Source: Desulfuromonas sp. (GTDB lineage Bacteria > Desulfobacterota > Desulfuromonadia > Desulfuromonadales > SZUA-401). From it: a stretch of 21,877 nt of DNA. The notes under the pieces were generated by a model. The model saw only the letters and a program-made list of their open reading frames with translations. It was not told where the DNA came from and made no database searches. Positions 10,039 through 19,364 of this stretch are shown here, one piece after another. The stretch spans positions 1 to 21,877 of the forward strand of contig PKUI01000040.1 of the NCBI GenBank assembly GCA_002869605.1, given 5' to 3'. A program made the translations under genes and the position numbers. Position 1 is the stretch's first letter; each line of letters begins with the position of its first letter.

Positions 10039-10533
10039 TCAGTTACCTTTCCATCCCTTGGGGCCACGCCCCATGACCACCGGTCCAGAACGGACAATTT
10101 CCTTGATTCCCATGGGACGCAGCAGTTCGATGATCGCATTGATCTTCTGCGGCGAACCGGTTGCCTCGATGGCATACGACTTGGCGTTCACATCAACCAC
10201 CTTGCCGCGGAAGATATCGACAACCCTTAAGACCTCGGCACGGGTCTCTTCTTCGGCGGTCACCTTGATCAGAGCCATTTCGCGTTCGACGTAGTCCTGA
10301 TCGGTAAAATCGATAACTTTGATCGTATCGATCAATTTATTGAGCTGCTTGGTGATCTGTTCAAGAATCCGGTCGTCACCCGAAGTAACGATCGTCATGC
10401 GCGAAATCGTTGCATCGAGGGTCGGCGCCACGGAAAGGCTCTCGATATTGAAGCCCCGCCCGGAAAAAAGTCCCGAGATCCGCGAAAGCACACCGAATTC
10501 GTTTTCAACCAACACGCTGATGGTATGTTTCAT
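10039..10533 (-). CDS. ilvN: Acetolactate synthase regulatory (small) subunit
   Basis: A 164-residue ACT-domain protein that activates the catalytic subunit and confers valine feedback inhibition. The N-terminal ACT domain begins HTISVLVENEFGVLSRISGLF, with GRGFNIESLSV following. The C-terminal ACT-like half contains FRGKVVDVNAKSYAIEATG. Length and architecture match the IlvH/IlvN long type. SD AGGAGA is present. It lies 32 bases after ilvB, as expected for the two subunits of one enzyme. Gene names ilvN and ilvH are both used for this family. Confidence 0.96.
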   Translation of the reverse strand: MKHTISVLVENEFGVLSRISGLFSGRGFNIESLSVAPTLDATISRMTIVTSGDDRILEQITKQLNKLIDTIKVIDFTDQDYVEREMALIKVTAEEETRAEVLRVVDIFRGKVVDVNAKSYAIEATGSPQKINAIIELLRPMGIKEIVRSGPVVMGRGPKGWKGN

Positions 10534-10565
10534 AACTGTCTCCTGAATATCATCGGATCGGTGGC

Positions 10566-12263
10566 CTAGGAGGCCAGCACCATTTCATTGATGCCGGCGC
10601 CCGCGGGGACCATCGGCAAAACGTTCTCTTCACGCGAGACCTTGAATTCCATAATCACAGGTCCGGGCGTCTCAAGTCCTTTCTTCAGAACCTCCTCGAC
10701 CTCCGACGGCTTGGTCGCGCGCAGGCCGCTAGCACCATACGCTTCGGCAAGCTTGACGAAATCGATCGGCAGCTCCAGGCAGGTCTGGCTATAGCGACAG
10801 TCGAAGAACAGCTGCTGCCATTGGCGCACCATGCCGAGGAAATTGTTGTTCAGAATCACGATCTTGACCGGCAGGCGGTACTGAACCAGTGTCGCAAGTT
10901 CCTGGGAGTTCATCTGGAACGAACCATCACCGGAAACATCGATAACCTGACGCTCGGGGAAAGCGGCCTGCGCCCCGAGAGCCGAAGGAAGTCCAAAGCC
11001 CATGGTCCCCAGACCACCCGAAGTGATGAATGTTCTCGGCTGAGAGAAATTGAAGAACTGTGCCGTCCACATCTGGTGCTGCCCGACTTCGGTGGTGATA
11101 ATGGCGTCGTCACGGGTCAACTCACGGATCTTCTCGATCACGAATTGCGGTTTAATCACCGACTTGGAACTCTTGTAAGACATCGGGTGTTTCTCACGCC
11201 AACCGGCGATCTCGCCAAGCCATGACTCCGTTCTCTCGTTCAGGGCTTTGACCTCATCCCCCTGCTCCACCAGTTTACGCACCATCTTCTTGAGAACATC
11301 ACGCAGATCTCCAACGATCGGCAGATCGACACGCACGTTCTTCTTGATCGAGGTCGGGTCAATGTCGACGTGGATGATTTTAGCATGCGGCGCAAAGGTG
11401 GCGATCTTACCGGTGACACGATCATCGAAACGGGCACCGATGGCAATCAGCAGGTCCGATTCGGTGACCGCCATGTTTGCATAGTAGGTACCATGCATGC
11501 CGAGCATGCCGAGAGAGAGTTCGTGTGTCTTGGGAAACGAGGCCATCCCCATCAGGGTCGTGGTGACCGGCGCCCTGAGAGTTTCAGCAAGTTCAAGCAG
11601 TTCCTTGTCGGAGTCGGAAAGCGTTGCCCCTCCACCGACGTAAATCACCGGCTTCTTGGCCGCCAGGATCATCTTGGCCGCCTTATCGATCTGTCGCGTG
11701 TTGCCGCTGTAGTTCGGCTTGTAACCCCGTAGCTCGACCGTCTCCGGATAGTGGAAGGTATCGCTCATCAGCTGCACATCTTTGGGCAGGTCAACCAGCA
11801 CCGGCCCGGGACGTCCCGTGCGCGCGATATAGAAGGCCTGCTTGATGATCCGCGGCAGATCCTTGATGTCCTTGACCAGGTAGTTATGCTTGGTAACCGG
11901 TCGGGTGATGCCGACCATATCAGCCTCCTGGAAAGCATCATTGCCGATCAGCGGGGTCGGGACCTGGCCCGTGATGATCACCATCGGGATCGAATCCATG
12001 TAAGCCGTAGCGATACCGGTCACCGTGTTGGTCGCACCGGGGCCGCTGGTCGCAATCGCAACCCCGACTTTCCCGGTCGCACGAGCGTAGCCATCAGCGG
12101 CATGGACCGCGGCCTGCTCATGGCGGGTAAGAATATGCTTGATCGGCGAGTCCATCAGGTCGTCATAGATGTTAATGACGGTCCCACCGGGGTAACCAAA
12201 TATGGTGTCAACGTCTTCGAGACGCAGACATTCGAGCAGCATCTGAGATCCTGTCAATTTCAC
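10566..12263 (-). CDS. ilvB: Acetolactate synthase catalytic (large) subunit
   Basis: A ThDP-, FAD- and Mg-dependent enzyme condensing pyruvate to acetolactate, or with 2-oxobutyrate to acetohydroxybutyrate. The 565-residue protein has the ThDP-activating glutamate in [20 protein letters not shown] (E49), the FAD-domain [10 protein letters not shown], and the ThDP-binding [12 protein letters not shown]...[12 protein letters not shown] in the last third. The start is GTG 12263, with AGGAGG at ideal spacing and a first stretch [13 protein letters not shown] that matches the family. It is followed by its regulatory subunit ilvN. ilvI and ilvG would be equivalent names. Confidence 0.97.
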   Translation of the reverse strand: MKLTGSQMLLECLRLEDVDTIFGYPGGTVINIYDDLMDSPIKHILTRHEQAAVHAADGYARATGKVGVAIATSGPGATNTVTGIATAYMDSIPMVIITGQVPTPLIGNDAFQEADMVGITRPVTKHNYLVKDIKDLPRIIKQAFYIARTGRPGPVLVDLPKDVQLMSDTFHYPETVELRGYKPNYSGNTRQIDKAAKMILAAKKPVIYVGGGATLSDSDKELLELAETLRAPVTTTLMGMASFPKTHELSLGMLGMHGTYYANMAVTESDLLIAIGARFDDRVTGKIATFAPHAKIIHVDIDPTSIKKNVRVDLPIVGDLRDVLKKMVRKLVEQGDEVKALNERTESWLGEIAGWREKHPMSYKSSKSVIKPQFVIEKIRELTRDDAIITTEVGQHQMWTAQFFNFSQPRTFITSGGLGTMGFGLPSALGAQAAFPERQVIDVSGDGSFQMNSQELATLVQYRLPVKIVILNNNFLGMVRQWQQLFFDCRYSQTCLELPIDFVKLAEAYGASGLRATKPSEVEEVLKKGLETPGPVIMEFKVSREENVLPMVPAGAGINEMVLAS

Positions 12264-12317
12264 AATTTCCTCCTCGATATACCTACATAATGCGTTAGTT
12301 TTTTATCGACGGCCTTT

Positions 12318-13985
12318 CTAGGCCTTGCAGATCGCTCCGGTATTGGAAGAGGTTACGACCTTGGCGTAACGCGCAAGCCAGCCCGTTTCGATCTTCGGGG
12401 CCGGTTTATGCCAGGCGTTACGCCGATTCTCCAATTCCTCCGCGGAAACCTTGAGTTCCAGTATGCGGTTTGGGATGTCGAGACGGATCAGGTCCCCCTC
12501 CTCGACAAGAGCTATGGGACCACCTGCGGCGGCCTCAGGTGAAATATGACCGATGCACGGACCGCGCGTACCTCCGGAGAAACGACCGTCCGTCACTAAG
12601 GCAACACTGTCGCCAAGGCCGAGCCCCATCAGAGTCGCCGTCGGGGCGAGCATCTCGCGCATTCCAGGGCCGCCCTGCGGGCCTTCGTAGCGGATGACGA
12701 CCACATCGCCAGCGACGATCTTACCACCCATGAGGGCCTCCATGGCCGCCTCTTCGGAATCGAAGCAACGCGCACGTCCTTCAAAGACCATCATCTGCTC
12801 GGACACCCCGGACTGCTTGACCACCGCTCCGTCGGGAGCGAGGCTCCCCTTGAGGATCGCGATCCCCCCTTCTAGGCGCACCGGGTCACTTACCGGGTGA
12901 ATGACCGATTCATCGACCGAAGCGACACTCGCGGCAATCTCGGCGACGCTCGGACCGCTGACGGTAGGACTGTCCTTGATCTGGCTCTTGAGCTGGTACA
13001 GCACTCCCGGCACACCACCGGCGACATCGAGGTCCTCCATAAAGTGCTCACCGCCAGGATTCATAGAAGCGAGCTGCGGCGTAGACCGACTGATTTCGTC
13101 AAAGAGCTCCAGCGGCAATTCAACGCCGGCCTCGTGGGCAATGGAAAGCAGGTGCAGGACCGTATTCGATGAGCCGCCAAGAGCCAGATCGACCCGTATC
13201 GCGTTTTCGAATGCGGCACGTGTCAAAACCTCACGCGGCGTAATGTCATCTTTGACCAGTTCAACAATCCTCTCCCCCGAGGTGAATGCCAAGCGTTTCT
13301 TGAGAGACGAAACCGCCGCCGCGGTTCCACAGCCGATCAGGCTCATACCGAGTGTTTCAGTCAGTATCGCCATAGTGTTGGCTGTAAACAACCCCTGGCA
13401 GGAACCAGCAGTCGGGCAGGCATGTTCCTCACACATGGCGAGCTCCGCCTCTCCGATGGCACCGGCCTTGTAGCGCGCCATAGCCTCAAAGGTGTCGGTG
13501 ACGAATGAAAAGCGTCGCCCCTCACGCCCCTGACCAGCCAACATCGGACCGGCTGTCACGACCAGGGCCGGGATGTCGAGACGGGCAGCCGCCATCAGCA
13601 TACCGGGGGTAATCTTGTCACAGTTGGTCAACAACACCAGACCATCGAGTCGATGCGCTTCGGTGATCGACTCAATCATGTCTGCGATCAACTCACGCGT
13701 CGGCAGCGAGTAGTGCATCCCCCTGTGTCCCATGGCGATACCATCACAGACCCCAGGAATACCGAAGAAAAAAGCATGTCCGCCACCGGAATGGACCCCT
13801 TTTTCAATTGCACGCTCAAGGTCCCGCATCCCGGTGTGCCCCGGAATCAAGTCGGTGAAAGAGGTGGCGATACCGATAAAAGGACGCTTCATGGCCTGTT
13901 CGGCTACGCCGGTCCCCTTAAGAAGGGCGCGATGGGGGGTCCGTTCGAATCCCTGGGTAATGGTGTCACTACGTTTTCCGGCCAT
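12318..13985 (-). CDS. ilvD: Dihydroxy-acid dehydratase
   Basis: Dehydrates dihydroxy-isovalerate and -methylvalerate to the 2-oxo acids of valine and isoleucine; the valine product also feeds LeuA. The 555-residue protein has normal length. Fe-S cluster cysteines are visible in [12 protein letters not shown] (about C122) and [16 protein letters not shown] (about C196). The position that is PCN in [2Fe-2S] enzymes reads PGH here, as in E. coli-type enzymes. The C-terminal half has [13 protein letters not shown] and [21 protein letters not shown]. The ATG at 13985 gives the expected MAGKRSDTI start, but its SD (GAGGAG) is an unusually long 12 bases away. A terminator-like hairpin sits 45 bases upstream. 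Confidence 0.97.
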   Translation of the reverse strand: MAGKRSDTITQGFERTPHRALLKGTGVAEQAMKRPFIGIATSFTDLIPGHTGMRDLERAIEKGVHSGGGHAFFFGIPGVCDGIAMGHRGMHYSLPTRELIADMIESITEAHRLDGLVLLTNCDKITPGMLMAAARLDIPALVVTAGPMLAGQGREGRRFSFVTDTFEAMARYKAGAIGEAELAMCEEHACPTAGSCQGLFTANTMAILTETLGMSLIGCGTAAAVSSLKKRLAFTSGERIVELVKDDITPREVLTRAAFENAIRVDLALGGSSNTVLHLLSIAHEAGVELPLELFDEISRSTPQLASMNPGGEHFMEDLDVAGGVPGVLYQLKSQIKDSPTVSGPSVAEIAASVASVDESVIHPVSDPVRLEGGIAILKGSLAPDGAVVKQSGVSEQMMVFEGRARCFDSEEAAMEALMGGKIVAGDVVVIRYEGPQGGPGMREMLAPTATLMGLGLGDSVALVTDGRFSGGTRGPCIGHISPEAAAGGPIALVEEGDLIRLDIPNRILELKVSAEELENRRNAWHKPAPKIETGWLARYAKVVTSSNTGAICKA

Positions 13986-14029
13986 ACTGCTTGCAATCTC
14001 CTCTAGGTCATCTCGGATCGTATTTAGTT

Positions 14030-14061
14030 AAAAAAGGACAGGGGCCGCTCGACCCCTGTCC
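14030..14061 (-). terminator. Intrinsic terminator/candidate attenuator in the ilvD leader
   Basis: GGACAGGGG and CCCCTGTCC form a perfect 9-bp stem around an eight-base loop, followed by TTTTTT. It lies only 45 bases upstream of ilvD, and no convincing promoter fits in that gap. It may therefore terminate inside the ilvD leader. A smaller GTTTGC/GCAAAC hairpin lies just before it at 14071-14087. Confidence 0.8.
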
Positions 14062-14123
14062 GGTCACCATGTTTGCTACCGGCAAACAAAAAATCGCTAC
14101 GCTGAAACGCGCTTAAAGACTGC

Positions 14124-14155
14124 AAGAGGGTTTAAGCAGCAGCCTAAACCCTCTT
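14124..14155 (-). terminator. 11-bp hairpin after the DUF465 gene
   Basis: AAGAGGGTTTA and TAAACCCTCTT pair perfectly around a ten-base loop, starting eight bases after the stop codon. The following GCAGTCTTTAA is only weakly U-rich. It is probably a terminator or 3'-end stabiliser for the short upstream gene. Confidence 0.55.
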
Positions 14156-14163
14156 AGTATTCA

Positions 14164-14385
14164 TTACTGACGATGTGAACTTAGAATTTGCTCCATTTCA
14201 TCCTTGCCCGCCAGTTTAAGCTTTTGCATTTTTTTCTTTTCCAGTTCCTCTTCAGGCGAAAGGAACGATTTCTCACCCAGGTTGTTCAGCTCTTTTTCCA
14301 GGAGTTGATGTTCTTCAAAGAGTTTTCTGAAACGGGGATTTTTGTCCCACAAGTCTCGCACCAACTCCTGATCCCTCTCCTCCAT
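14164..14385 (-). CDS. DUF465 (YdcH-like) small helical protein
   Basis: A 73-residue, highly charged protein, almost entirely predicted coiled helix. The pattern FRKLFEEHQLLEKELNNL, followed by a turn and EEELEKKKMQKLKLAGKDEMEQIL, matches the DUF465/YdcH family, whose biochemical role is unknown. There is no signal peptide or cysteine. The start is ATG 14385 with a perfect AGGAGGT SD; a longer frame upstream runs through the promoter region and is not used. It is flanked by its own promoter and a hairpin, so it is probably monocistronic. Nothing in the context (tsaB upstream, ilvD downstream) indicates its function. Confidence 0.85.
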   Translation of the reverse strand: MEERDQELVRDLWDKNPRFRKLFEEHQLLEKELNNLGEKSFLSPEEELEKKKMQKLKLAGKDEMEQILSSHRQ

Positions 14386-14444
14386 GTTGCACCTCCTGAG
14401 GCGGTTAATGTTAGCAAAATAGAAGGAAATAATACTGTTATAAA

Positions 14445-14472
14445 GGTATAAGGAACAGGCTGGTATTGTCAA
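14445..14472 (-). promoter_or_regulatory. Probable promoter for the DUF465 gene
   Basis: Minus strand TTGACA (14472-14467), a 16-base spacer, TATACC (14450-14445). The -35 box includes the tsaB stop codon TGA. About 60 bases of AT-rich leader precede the ATG. Confidence 0.5.
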
Positions 14473-15182
14473 CCTTCTATCGACCCAGCCTCATCCTTTG
14501 CAAGTAAACTCAACTCCGCCTCCGAGGGGCGGAGATAGACAGGCACCAATACATCCGGCGACATCGCCCCCTTTTCCCCCAGTTCAGCCGCCGCTAGCCA
14601 GGCTACCATGGCGGCCCGTGGCTGGTGAAGAGGTGGCAGCGCAAAATGAGCTCGAGCACCGAGGTGGCGCACAATCAGAGACCGGTAGCGCTCAGCTCCA
14701 TCGCCAATAAACAGTGTTTCATCATTGATTGCGTTAAGCAGTTTCTCAGGAGGTACTACCCGTTCGGACAACACATTCCTCATCCGTCCCGCCTCACAAC
14801 GAAACAGACCTGCATAAACCTCATTCTTCCTGGCGTCTAGCAGAGGACAGACTTGGATGCCGGCGTACGGAACGTTATGCGCCAGCGTCTCGAGGGTCGA
14901 GACACCGACCAGTGGAAGATCGAGTGAAAATGCCAGCCCTTTAGCCGTGGCGATACCAACGCGCAACCCGGTAAAGGAACCTGGCCCGCGAACGACCGCC
15001 AAGGCATCCAGATCTTCAAGCGAGCACCCTACGCCATCCAGTAACTGGTCAATGGCCCCTAACAGGCGCTCCGCATGGTTGGTCTTGAGGTGCAACAGAA
15101 CCTCCCCCTCAAGACGCCCCTGCGCGTAAAGCGCGACACTCCCAGTCGGTGAAGCCGTATCCATGGCGAGAATGGCTGTCAT
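14469..15182 (-). CDS. tsaB: tRNA threonylcarbamoyladenosine biosynthesis protein TsaB
   Basis: A partner of TsaD (with TsaE) in making t6A37 in ANN-decoding tRNAs. The protein has an ASKHA fold but is a scaffold rather than a catalyst. The 237-residue sequence shows ILAMDTASPTGSVALY at the N-terminus, NHAERLLGAID around residue 36, and VVRGPGSFTGLRVGIATAKGLA around residue 63, all diagnostic. LLDARKNEVYAGLF lies near the middle. ATG 15182 overlaps the rseP stop by one base (TGATG) and has GGAG seven bases upstream. A GTG one codon earlier is possible. It is the last gene of the uppS-tsaB run, and its stop lies within a promoter. Confidence 0.95.
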   Translation of the reverse strand: MTAILAMDTASPTGSVALYAQGRLEGEVLLHLKTNHAERLLGAIDQLLDGVGCSLEDLDALAVVRGPGSFTGLRVGIATAKGLAFSLDLPLVGVSTLETLAHNVPYAGIQVCPLLDARKNEVYAGLFRCEAGRMRNVLSERVVPPEKLLNAINDETLFIGDGAERYRSLIVRHLGARAHFALPPLHQPRAAMVAWLAAAELGEKGAMSPDVLVPVYLRPSEAELSLLAKDEAGSIEG

Positions 15183-16513
15183 CACGGGGCTCCGAAAAAC
15201 AGTCGCATAATGTCATTGTAAAAAGAGAGGACCATGAGCATCAAAAGCAGAACCAGGCCAATCTGCTGCAGTGTTTCGCGGGCACGCAAAGACAACGGTT
15301 TCCCATGTAGAATTTCAAAAAAGTTGAAAAAGAGATGCCCGCCATCGAGGATGGGAATCGGCAGCAGATTCAGAATACCGAGCTGGATGCTTAAAAACGC
15401 CAACACGCCGAGGATGCTGGAGAGGCTACTCTGAGCCGCCTGCCCGGCAATCTGGACAACCTGAATAGGCCCGCCAAGACTGTCGGTCGAGATATGCCCG
15501 GCGAACAATTTATGAATAAATACCAAGGTCAACTCGATCAACTGCAACGCTCTTTCGGCACCGGCTTTAACCGCGTCGATCAGATCATAACGGGTCAGAA
15601 CCGTTTCCTGGGCAGGCATGATGCCAAGCAGGAAATCACCGCCATCTTCTAGCTGTACCGGGGTGACTGCATAGTCATGCTCCTGCCCATGCCGCTCAAC
15701 GGTCACCTGAAGAGCCTGCCCGGGGGACTCCTGAACCACCGGTTTCAAGTCATACCAGGACTGAATCCGTGTCTGGTTAATGGCTACGATTCGATCACCG
15801 GCCTCGATCCCAGCCATCGCAGCTGGCATCTCCTGGCTCACGGAGCCAACCAGAGCCGGCTGTTCCGGGAGCATCCCCATGACCTGCAACCCTTCGGGGT
15901 CACCGTCATCGGCTTTCACCGGGACCTGCAAATGACTACCGTCGCGCGCGATGTCGAACAGTAGTTCAGAGCCTATGCCCGAAACCAGAAACCGATTCAC
16001 TTCCTCCCAGGTCCGTACCGGCTGCCCGTTGAGCTTTTTAAGGCAGTCTCCAGGCTCAAAACCGGCGCGCGCGGCAGCTGAATCGCTCACTACGTAGCCA
16101 ACACAGGGAGACTCGAGCAGGTAGGAGGGCAACTGGACACCGATCAGGTACGATATCGGCAGCACCAGAAAAGGGAGCATCAGGTTCATAATCGGTCCGG
16201 CCGCGATGATCGCGGTACGACGCCAAACCGATTGACCGGCAAACGAACGTCCCTCTTCATCCGTAGACAGCGGTGCGGCTTCGCCCTGTTCACCGCCTCC
16301 CTCTCCCAGCATCTGAACAAACCCGCCAAGAGGGATAGCGCTGATCATATACTCGGTTTCTCCCCAACGTTGGGAAACCAGGCGCGGCCCGAAACCGAGT
16401 GAAAACTTGAGTACCTTGACACCACATAGTTTTGCGACACAGAAATGCCCAAGCTCATGAACGAAAACGAGAATGCCGAGCAGCAAAATACCGGAAAGAA
16501 TACTGATGATCAC
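15182..16513 (-). CDS. rseP: Site-2 (intramembrane) zinc metalloprotease
   Basis: Cleaves membrane-bound anti-sigma factors and signal peptides within the membrane. The 443-residue protein has the zinc-binding HELGH (residues 19-23) in the first membrane segment. It has two PDZ regions between about residues 125 and 300 (GFEPGDCLKKLNG and GIEAGDRIVAINQ), and the third zinc ligand in PILDGGHLFF (about D390). About four membrane helices are visible. The start is GTG 16513, 13 bases after the dxr stop, preceded by AAGGA; the ATG further upstream lies within dxr. The uppS-cdsA-dxr-rseP order is a common envelope cluster. Confidence 0.96.
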   Translation of the reverse strand: MIISILSGILLLGILVFVHELGHFCVAKLCGVKVLKFSLGFGPRLVSQRWGETEYMISAIPLGGFVQMLGEGGGEQGEAAPLSTDEEGRSFAGQSVWRRTAIIAAGPIMNLMLPFLVLPISYLIGVQLPSYLLESPCVGYVVSDSAAARAGFEPGDCLKKLNGQPVRTWEEVNRFLVSGIGSELLFDIARDGSHLQVPVKADDGDPEGLQVMGMLPEQPALVGSVSQEMPAAMAGIEAGDRIVAINQTRIQSWYDLKPVVQESPGQALQVTVERHGQEHDYAVTPVQLEDGGDFLLGIMPAQETVLTRYDLIDAVKAGAERALQLIELTLVFIHKLFAGHISTDSLGGPIQVVQIAGQAAQSSLSSILGVLAFLSIQLGILNLLPIPILDGGHLFFNFFEILHGKPLSLRARETLQQIGLVLLLMLMVLSFYNDIMRLFFGAP

Positions 16514-16526
16514 GCGCGCTTCCTTT

Positions 16527-17684
16527 TTATTGGAGACCGGCCAACAGCTGTCGCGCCGTCTCCCTACCCTGCAGATCAGCCGCCATGGCATCCGCGAGCG
16601 TTACGAGGTTTCCTGAACCGAGCCGATCAAGGGTCATGGAAATGACCCGCGGAATATCCAGAAAAGCAATCCGTTCGTCAAGAAAGGCTTCGACGGCAAC
16701 CTCGTTGGCGGCATTAAGCACCGCCGGAGCCGTACCACCCGCCTCCAGTGTCTCATACGCCAGACGCAAACAGTGAAAGCGTGTTGTATCAGGCTCCATG
16801 AACGTCAGCTGCCCCACGCTGCACAGATCCAACGCCGGGAGGTCAAGGGGAATCCTCTCCGGGTAAGAAAGGGCATAGGCTATAGGCGTACGCATATCGG
16901 GGATGCCCAACTGGGCAACAACCGAGCCGTCAACATACTCGACCATCGAATGTACGATGCTCTGGGGGTGGACGTGCACGTCGATTTTATCCGCAGGAAG
17001 ATCAAACAGCCAGCGTGCCTCGATGACCTCGAGCCCCTTGTTCATCATGGTTGCTGAATCGATGGAGATCTTACGCCCCATTTCCCAGTTTGGGTGCGCC
17101 AGGGCATCGGCTGGTGACACCGTGGCGAGCGATGCCAGATCACGATGCAGGAACGGACCTCCCGAAGCGGTCAGAATCAGGCGTTTTACGTCCTGATGCC
17201 GGTGCCCTTCAAGGGACTGGAAAATGGCGCTATGTTCACTATCAACGGGACAGATACGGATGCCCTTTTCTCGTGCACGACGCATGACAATCGCTCCGGC
17301 GGTCACCAGGGTCTCCTTATTGGCCAGAGCAACGTCCTTGCCCGCCTCGATGGCCGCCATCGTCGGGCCCAAGCCTGCCGCGCCAACAATGGCAGACACG
17401 ACCATCTCGGAATCAACATGGGCTGCACAGGCGCAGAGGCCATCGATGCCATGAAGTATTTCAATGTCCAGGTTGCCGAGCAAACTGCGCAATGTCGACA
17501 CGTCGCTCTCCCGGGAGACCGCGACCACTTGCGGCTTGAATTCACGTATCTGAGCGGCTAGGCGCTCGAGATTCATGCCTCCGGTCAAGGCCTTGACCGC
17601 ATATAGATGCGGATGTGCCCTGACGATATCGAGCGTGTTAACCCCTATGGAGCCCTTCGCCCCGAGAATGGAAAGGTATTTCAT
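16527..17684 (-). CDS. dxr: 1-deoxy-D-xylulose 5-phosphate reductoisomerase
   Basis: Converts DXP to MEP with NADPH and a divalent metal, the committed step of the MEP isoprenoid route that supplies UppS downstream. The 385-residue length is normal. The metal-binding motif [10 protein letters not shown], the [18 protein letters not shown] region (about residue 210-230) and [17 protein letters not shown] are all present. The NADPH loop reads LGAKGSIG (residues 7-14) instead of the usual LGSTGSIG. The glycines are kept but the Ser-Thr pair is Ala-Lys, which is unusual. The ATG lies 11 bases after the cdsA stop behind a weak GGGA. Confidence 0.96.
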   Translation of the reverse strand: MKYLSILGAKGSIGVNTLDIVRAHPHLYAVKALTGGMNLERLAAQIREFKPQVVAVSRESDVSTLRSLLGNLDIEILHGIDGLCACAAHVDSEMVVSAIVGAAGLGPTMAAIEAGKDVALANKETLVTAGAIVMRRAREKGIRICPVDSEHSAIFQSLEGHRHQDVKRLILTASGGPFLHRDLASLATVSPADALAHPNWEMGRKISIDSATMMNKGLEVIEARWLFDLPADKIDVHVHPQSIVHSMVEYVDGSVVAQLGIPDMRTPIAYALSYPERIPLDLPALDLCSVGQLTFMEPDTTRFHCLRLAYETLEAGGTAPAVLNAANEVAVEAFLDERIAFLDIPRVISMTLDRLGSGNLVTLADAMAADLQGRETARQLLAGLQ

Positions 17685-17695
17685 CGTCCCGCCGC

Positions 17696-18490
17696 TCAGA
17701 AAAGATAACGCGCGTAATAGTAGGCGAGCGGATAAGCGAACAGCAGGCTGTCAAGACGATCCAGAATCCCACCGTGCCCAGGAATGATAGAACCAGAGTC
17801 CTTCACATCAAAGCTGCGCTTGAGCATCGACTCAAACAGGTCTCCGACTTGAGAAGCCGCGCCGAGAGCGATCCCCAGAAAAACCGCGTCGAAGAGACCA
17901 AGCGCGGGGAAAAACCACGCCCGCACAACAAGGCTTGCAACAACACCGCCGAGAAGGCCACCGATGGCCCCCTCTACGCTCTTGTTCGGGCTGATGGCCG
18001 GATAGAGCTTGCGCTTGCCGAAACGGATACCACTGAAGTACGCCGTCGAGTCACTGGTCATAACCAGGAACATGACAAAGAATATCCACGCCTTACCATG
18101 ATCCAAGGCATGTAACAGCACCATGTGGCCAAGCAACACCGGGACATAGATCAAGCCGAGCAACACCAGCGCGTATTGAGACACAACCGTCGTGAGATCC
18201 TTGAAACGGAACAGAAACCAGACGGCCCAGAAAAGAGTGAGCAGCACCAGGGAAGCAAGCACCACCGCAGAAGAGGCAAAGCTGACAATCAGCGTCAACA
18301 GCGTACCCAAACAGAGAGCGGTCAAACGTTCAGGGTGCCGATCATCAGGAAGTGACATGCGCAGGAACTCGTGCAAAGCAAGAGCCGCTACCAGCGTAAT
18401 CAGTACCGAAAAAGCCGTCGGGTTGGCAAAATAGACATATAGAATCAACAGGGGCAAAAGGATAAGCCCGGTAATGATACGCTGCTTGAT
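17696..18490 (-). CDS. cdsA: Phosphatidate cytidylyltransferase
   Basis: A membrane enzyme making CDP-diacylglycerol from phosphatidic acid and CTP, the substrate of PssA elsewhere in this window. The C-terminal signature is clear: [17 protein letters not shown] followed by [11 protein letters not shown]. About seven to eight membrane segments precede it. The first ordinary start codon, TTG 18457, has no SD and would begin inside the first membrane helix. The frame upstream of it reads [11 protein letters not shown], the expected basic N-terminus, and is preceded by AGGAGG. No ATG, GTG or TTG lies there: the codons at the right spacing are ATT (18493) and ATC (18490). The ATC is used here (264 residues); a base error or a true AUC/AUU start are both possible. 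The uppS stop codon abuts this SD. Confidence 0.88.
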   Translation of the reverse strand: MKQRIITGLILLPLLILYVYFANPTAFSVLITLVAALALHEFLRMSLPDDRHPERLTALCLGTLLTLIVSFASSAVVLASLVLLTLFWAVWFLFRFKDLTTVVSQYALVLLGLIYVPVLLGHMVLLHALDHGKAWIFFVMFLVMTSDSTAYFSGIRFGKRKLYPAISPNKSVEGAIGGLLGGVVASLVVRAWFFPALGLFDAVFLGIALGAASQVGDLFESMLKRSFDVKDSGSIIPGHGGILDRLDSLLFAYPLAYYYARYLF

Positions 18491-18499
18491 AATCTCCTC

Positions 18500-19222
18500 C
18501 TAAAAAACCGGCTTAATTTGTGCCCCGGTAAGACCGAAACGACGTTGCCGTTGGGCAAAATCCTCGAGGGCAAGGTCGAGTTGATGCGTATCGAAATCGG
18601 GCCACAAAACATCGGTAAAATAAAGCTCTGCGTAGGCTATCTGCCAAAGCAGAAAGTTACTGATGCGCTGTTCACCGCTGGTGCGAATGAGCAAATCCGG
18701 ATCGGGACGATCGGCGGTATCCAGCGCCGCGGAGAAATGCTGTTCATCGATCTGATCAACCGACAACTCGCCATCGGCGACCTTTGCAGCCATCTTGCGC
18801 ATCCCCCGTACCATCTCGTTCCGACTACCATACGACAACGCAAGAATCAGCTCCATGGCATCGTTATTAGATGTCATCTGACAGGCCTGAGCAAGACTTT
18901 CCCGCGCTGCAGGGGTCAAGCGGTCGAGTTCACCAATCACCGAGAGCCGGACCCCATTCTCCTGCAGACTGGCAAGCTCCTGCGCGAGAAAGCTGGTCAA
19001 CAGGGTCATCAAGGCCTGGACTTCTTCCTGCGGACGCTGCCAGTTCTCGGAACTGAAGGCAAACAGTGTCAAATGCCGAACGCCACGCTTGACAGACGCC
19101 CGGGTGATCTCTCGGACGGCCTCAACACCCTTTTGGTGCCCGGCTAGTCGCGGTAACCCCTGGCGCTCGGCCCAGCGGCCGTTACCATCCATAATTATGG
19201 CTAGATGCTGTGGAATCGTCAT
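18500..19222 (-). CDS. uppS: Undecaprenyl diphosphate synthase (cis-prenyltransferase)
   Basis: Adds eight isoprene units in cis to farnesyl diphosphate, giving the C55 lipid carrier for peptidoglycan and O-antigen. The 240-residue protein shows IIMDGNGRWAERQ with the catalytic aspartate at the N-terminus. The middle has LFAFSSENWQRP, and the C-terminal LLIRTSGEQRISNFLLWQIAYAEL is followed by LWPDF. All five cis-prenyltransferase conserved regions can be recognised. It is the first gene of the cluster, about 70 bases from a predicted promoter. The SD before ATG 19222 is weak (GTAAGACGGGC). Confidence 0.96.
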   Translation of the reverse strand: MTIPQHLAIIMDGNGRWAERQGLPRLAGHQKGVEAVREITRASVKRGVRHLTLFAFSSENWQRPQEEVQALMTLLTSFLAQELASLQENGVRLSVIGELDRLTPAARESLAQACQMTSNNDAMELILALSYGSRNEMVRGMRKMAAKVADGELSVDQIDEQHFSAALDTADRPDPDLLIRTSGEQRISNFLLWQIAYAELYFTDVLWPDFDTHQLDLALEDFAQRQRRFGLTGAQIKPVF

Positions 19223-19289
19223 GCCCGTCTTACCACTGTCTGTAATTGATATATTGTTGGTTTAGATAGTGTAATTTTGAACGGGCTAA

Positions 19290-19317
19290 ATTATCACGAA
19301 CGTGAATGAGGATGCAA
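19290..19317 (-). promoter_or_regulatory. Probable promoter for uppS-cdsA-dxr-rseP-tsaB
   Basis: Minus strand TTGCAT (19317-19312), a 16-base spacer, GATAAT (19295-19290). It stands between the ferredoxin terminator and uppS. Confidence 0.55.
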
Positions 19318-19330
19318 CTTCGGGCAGGAA

Positions 19331-19358
19331 AATGTTCGGGGCACCCGAAGGTGCCCCG
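19331..19358 (-). terminator. Intrinsic terminator of tsf-pyrH-frr-ferredoxin
   Basis: CGGGGCACC and GGTGCCCCG pair perfectly (9 bp) around a UUCG tetraloop, followed by AACATTTTCC. It begins six bases after the ferredoxin stop. The UUCG loop is exceptionally stable; the U-run is modest. Confidence 0.8.
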
Positions 19359-19364
19359 CACGTG

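Noticed and set aside
14029..14127. Possible leader peptides before ilvD (TTG and ATG frames overlapping the terminator)
   Set aside because: Neither has an SD, and neither is enriched in valine, isoleucine or leucine codons, so classical peptide attenuation is not supported.
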